From positions 6,670,001 to 6,734,000 of the forward strand of contig JAZGTN010000022.1 of the NCBI GenBank assembly GCA_037783415.1: a DNA stretch of 64,000 nt, read 5' to 3'. The stretch comes from Leptasterias polaris. Lineage: Eukaryota; Echinodermata; Asteroidea; Forcipulatida; Asteriidae. Under the pieces are notes generated by a model. That model was not told the origin of the DNA and made no database searches. It worked only from the letters and a program-made list of their open reading frames with translations. Of the stretch, positions 63,930 through 64,000 are shown in pieces. Both the position numbers and the translations under genes were made by a program. Every line of letters begins with the position of its first letter. Position 1 is the first letter of the stretch.

Positions 63930-63964
63930 CTCCTATAGTACTAGTAGTAGTACTAGTAGTAGTC
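63930..63964. repeat. (TAG)n-like microsatellite
   Basis: Imperfect CTAGTAGTAGTACTAGTAG repeat near the window end. Confidence 0.6.
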
Positions 63965-64000
63965 GAACCGCTGCCTGACTCCACCAGTCATTACGTAGTA

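Overview
The window reads as animal nuclear DNA: AT-rich, long introns with GT-AG splice sites, and dense short inverted-repeat transposons (MITEs), tRNA-derived SINEs and minisatellites. The repeat style (TTAA-flanked elements with 'ACGTTTGGTAAT' ends, elements ending 'GGGCCCAATTTCATGGC', ACGTTG-rich elements) suggests a marine deuterostome, most likely an echinoderm such as a sea star. That placement is inference. No bacterial, organellar or viral gene was recognised.

Region by region. 1-8.4 kb holds the end of a TNFAIP8/TIPE-family gene. Its main coding exon is 7827-8398, and 2486-2569 is a phase-compatible candidate upstream exon. 8.4-24.1 kb has no recognisable gene; it holds MITEs, SINEs, a degenerate tandem repeat split by a 371-bp hAT-type MITE with a clean 8-bp target duplication, and homopolymer runs. 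24,136-28,529 is a 4.4-kb near-perfect palindrome flanked by TA. Its arms carry arrays of a shorter palindrome (CATGGTTTATAAACCATG), a nested MITE, a captured fragment resembling the end of a Penelope-like reverse transcriptase, and a 21-bp minisatellite, all mirrored around a unique spacer of about 250 bp.

30,629-58,852 (+) holds one large gene, reconstructed here as 25 coding exons whose phases all agree (10,173 nt, about 3,390 residues). The product is an animal NO VEIN-like protein. It has about five winged-helix repeats resembling LOTUS/OST-HTH domains in exon 1, acidic and coiled low-complexity regions, a sacsin/HSP90-type (GHKL) ATPase domain in exons 10-11 and following, and a C-terminal NO VEIN domain with an intact PD-(D/E)XK nuclease signature. 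Its introns hold several oddities: exactly 30 copies of a 36-bp unit made from an exon end plus its splice donor; a 2.97-kb ACGTTG-rich transposon inserted inside an older MITE; a GC-AG intron; a LINE 3' end; and several SINEs.

58.9-64 kb is mainly repeats and AT-rich DNA, with a weak candidate first exon at 63,516-63,698. The two genes share no visible operon-like or functional link. The NO VEIN-like gene and the giant palindrome are the items most worth following up.
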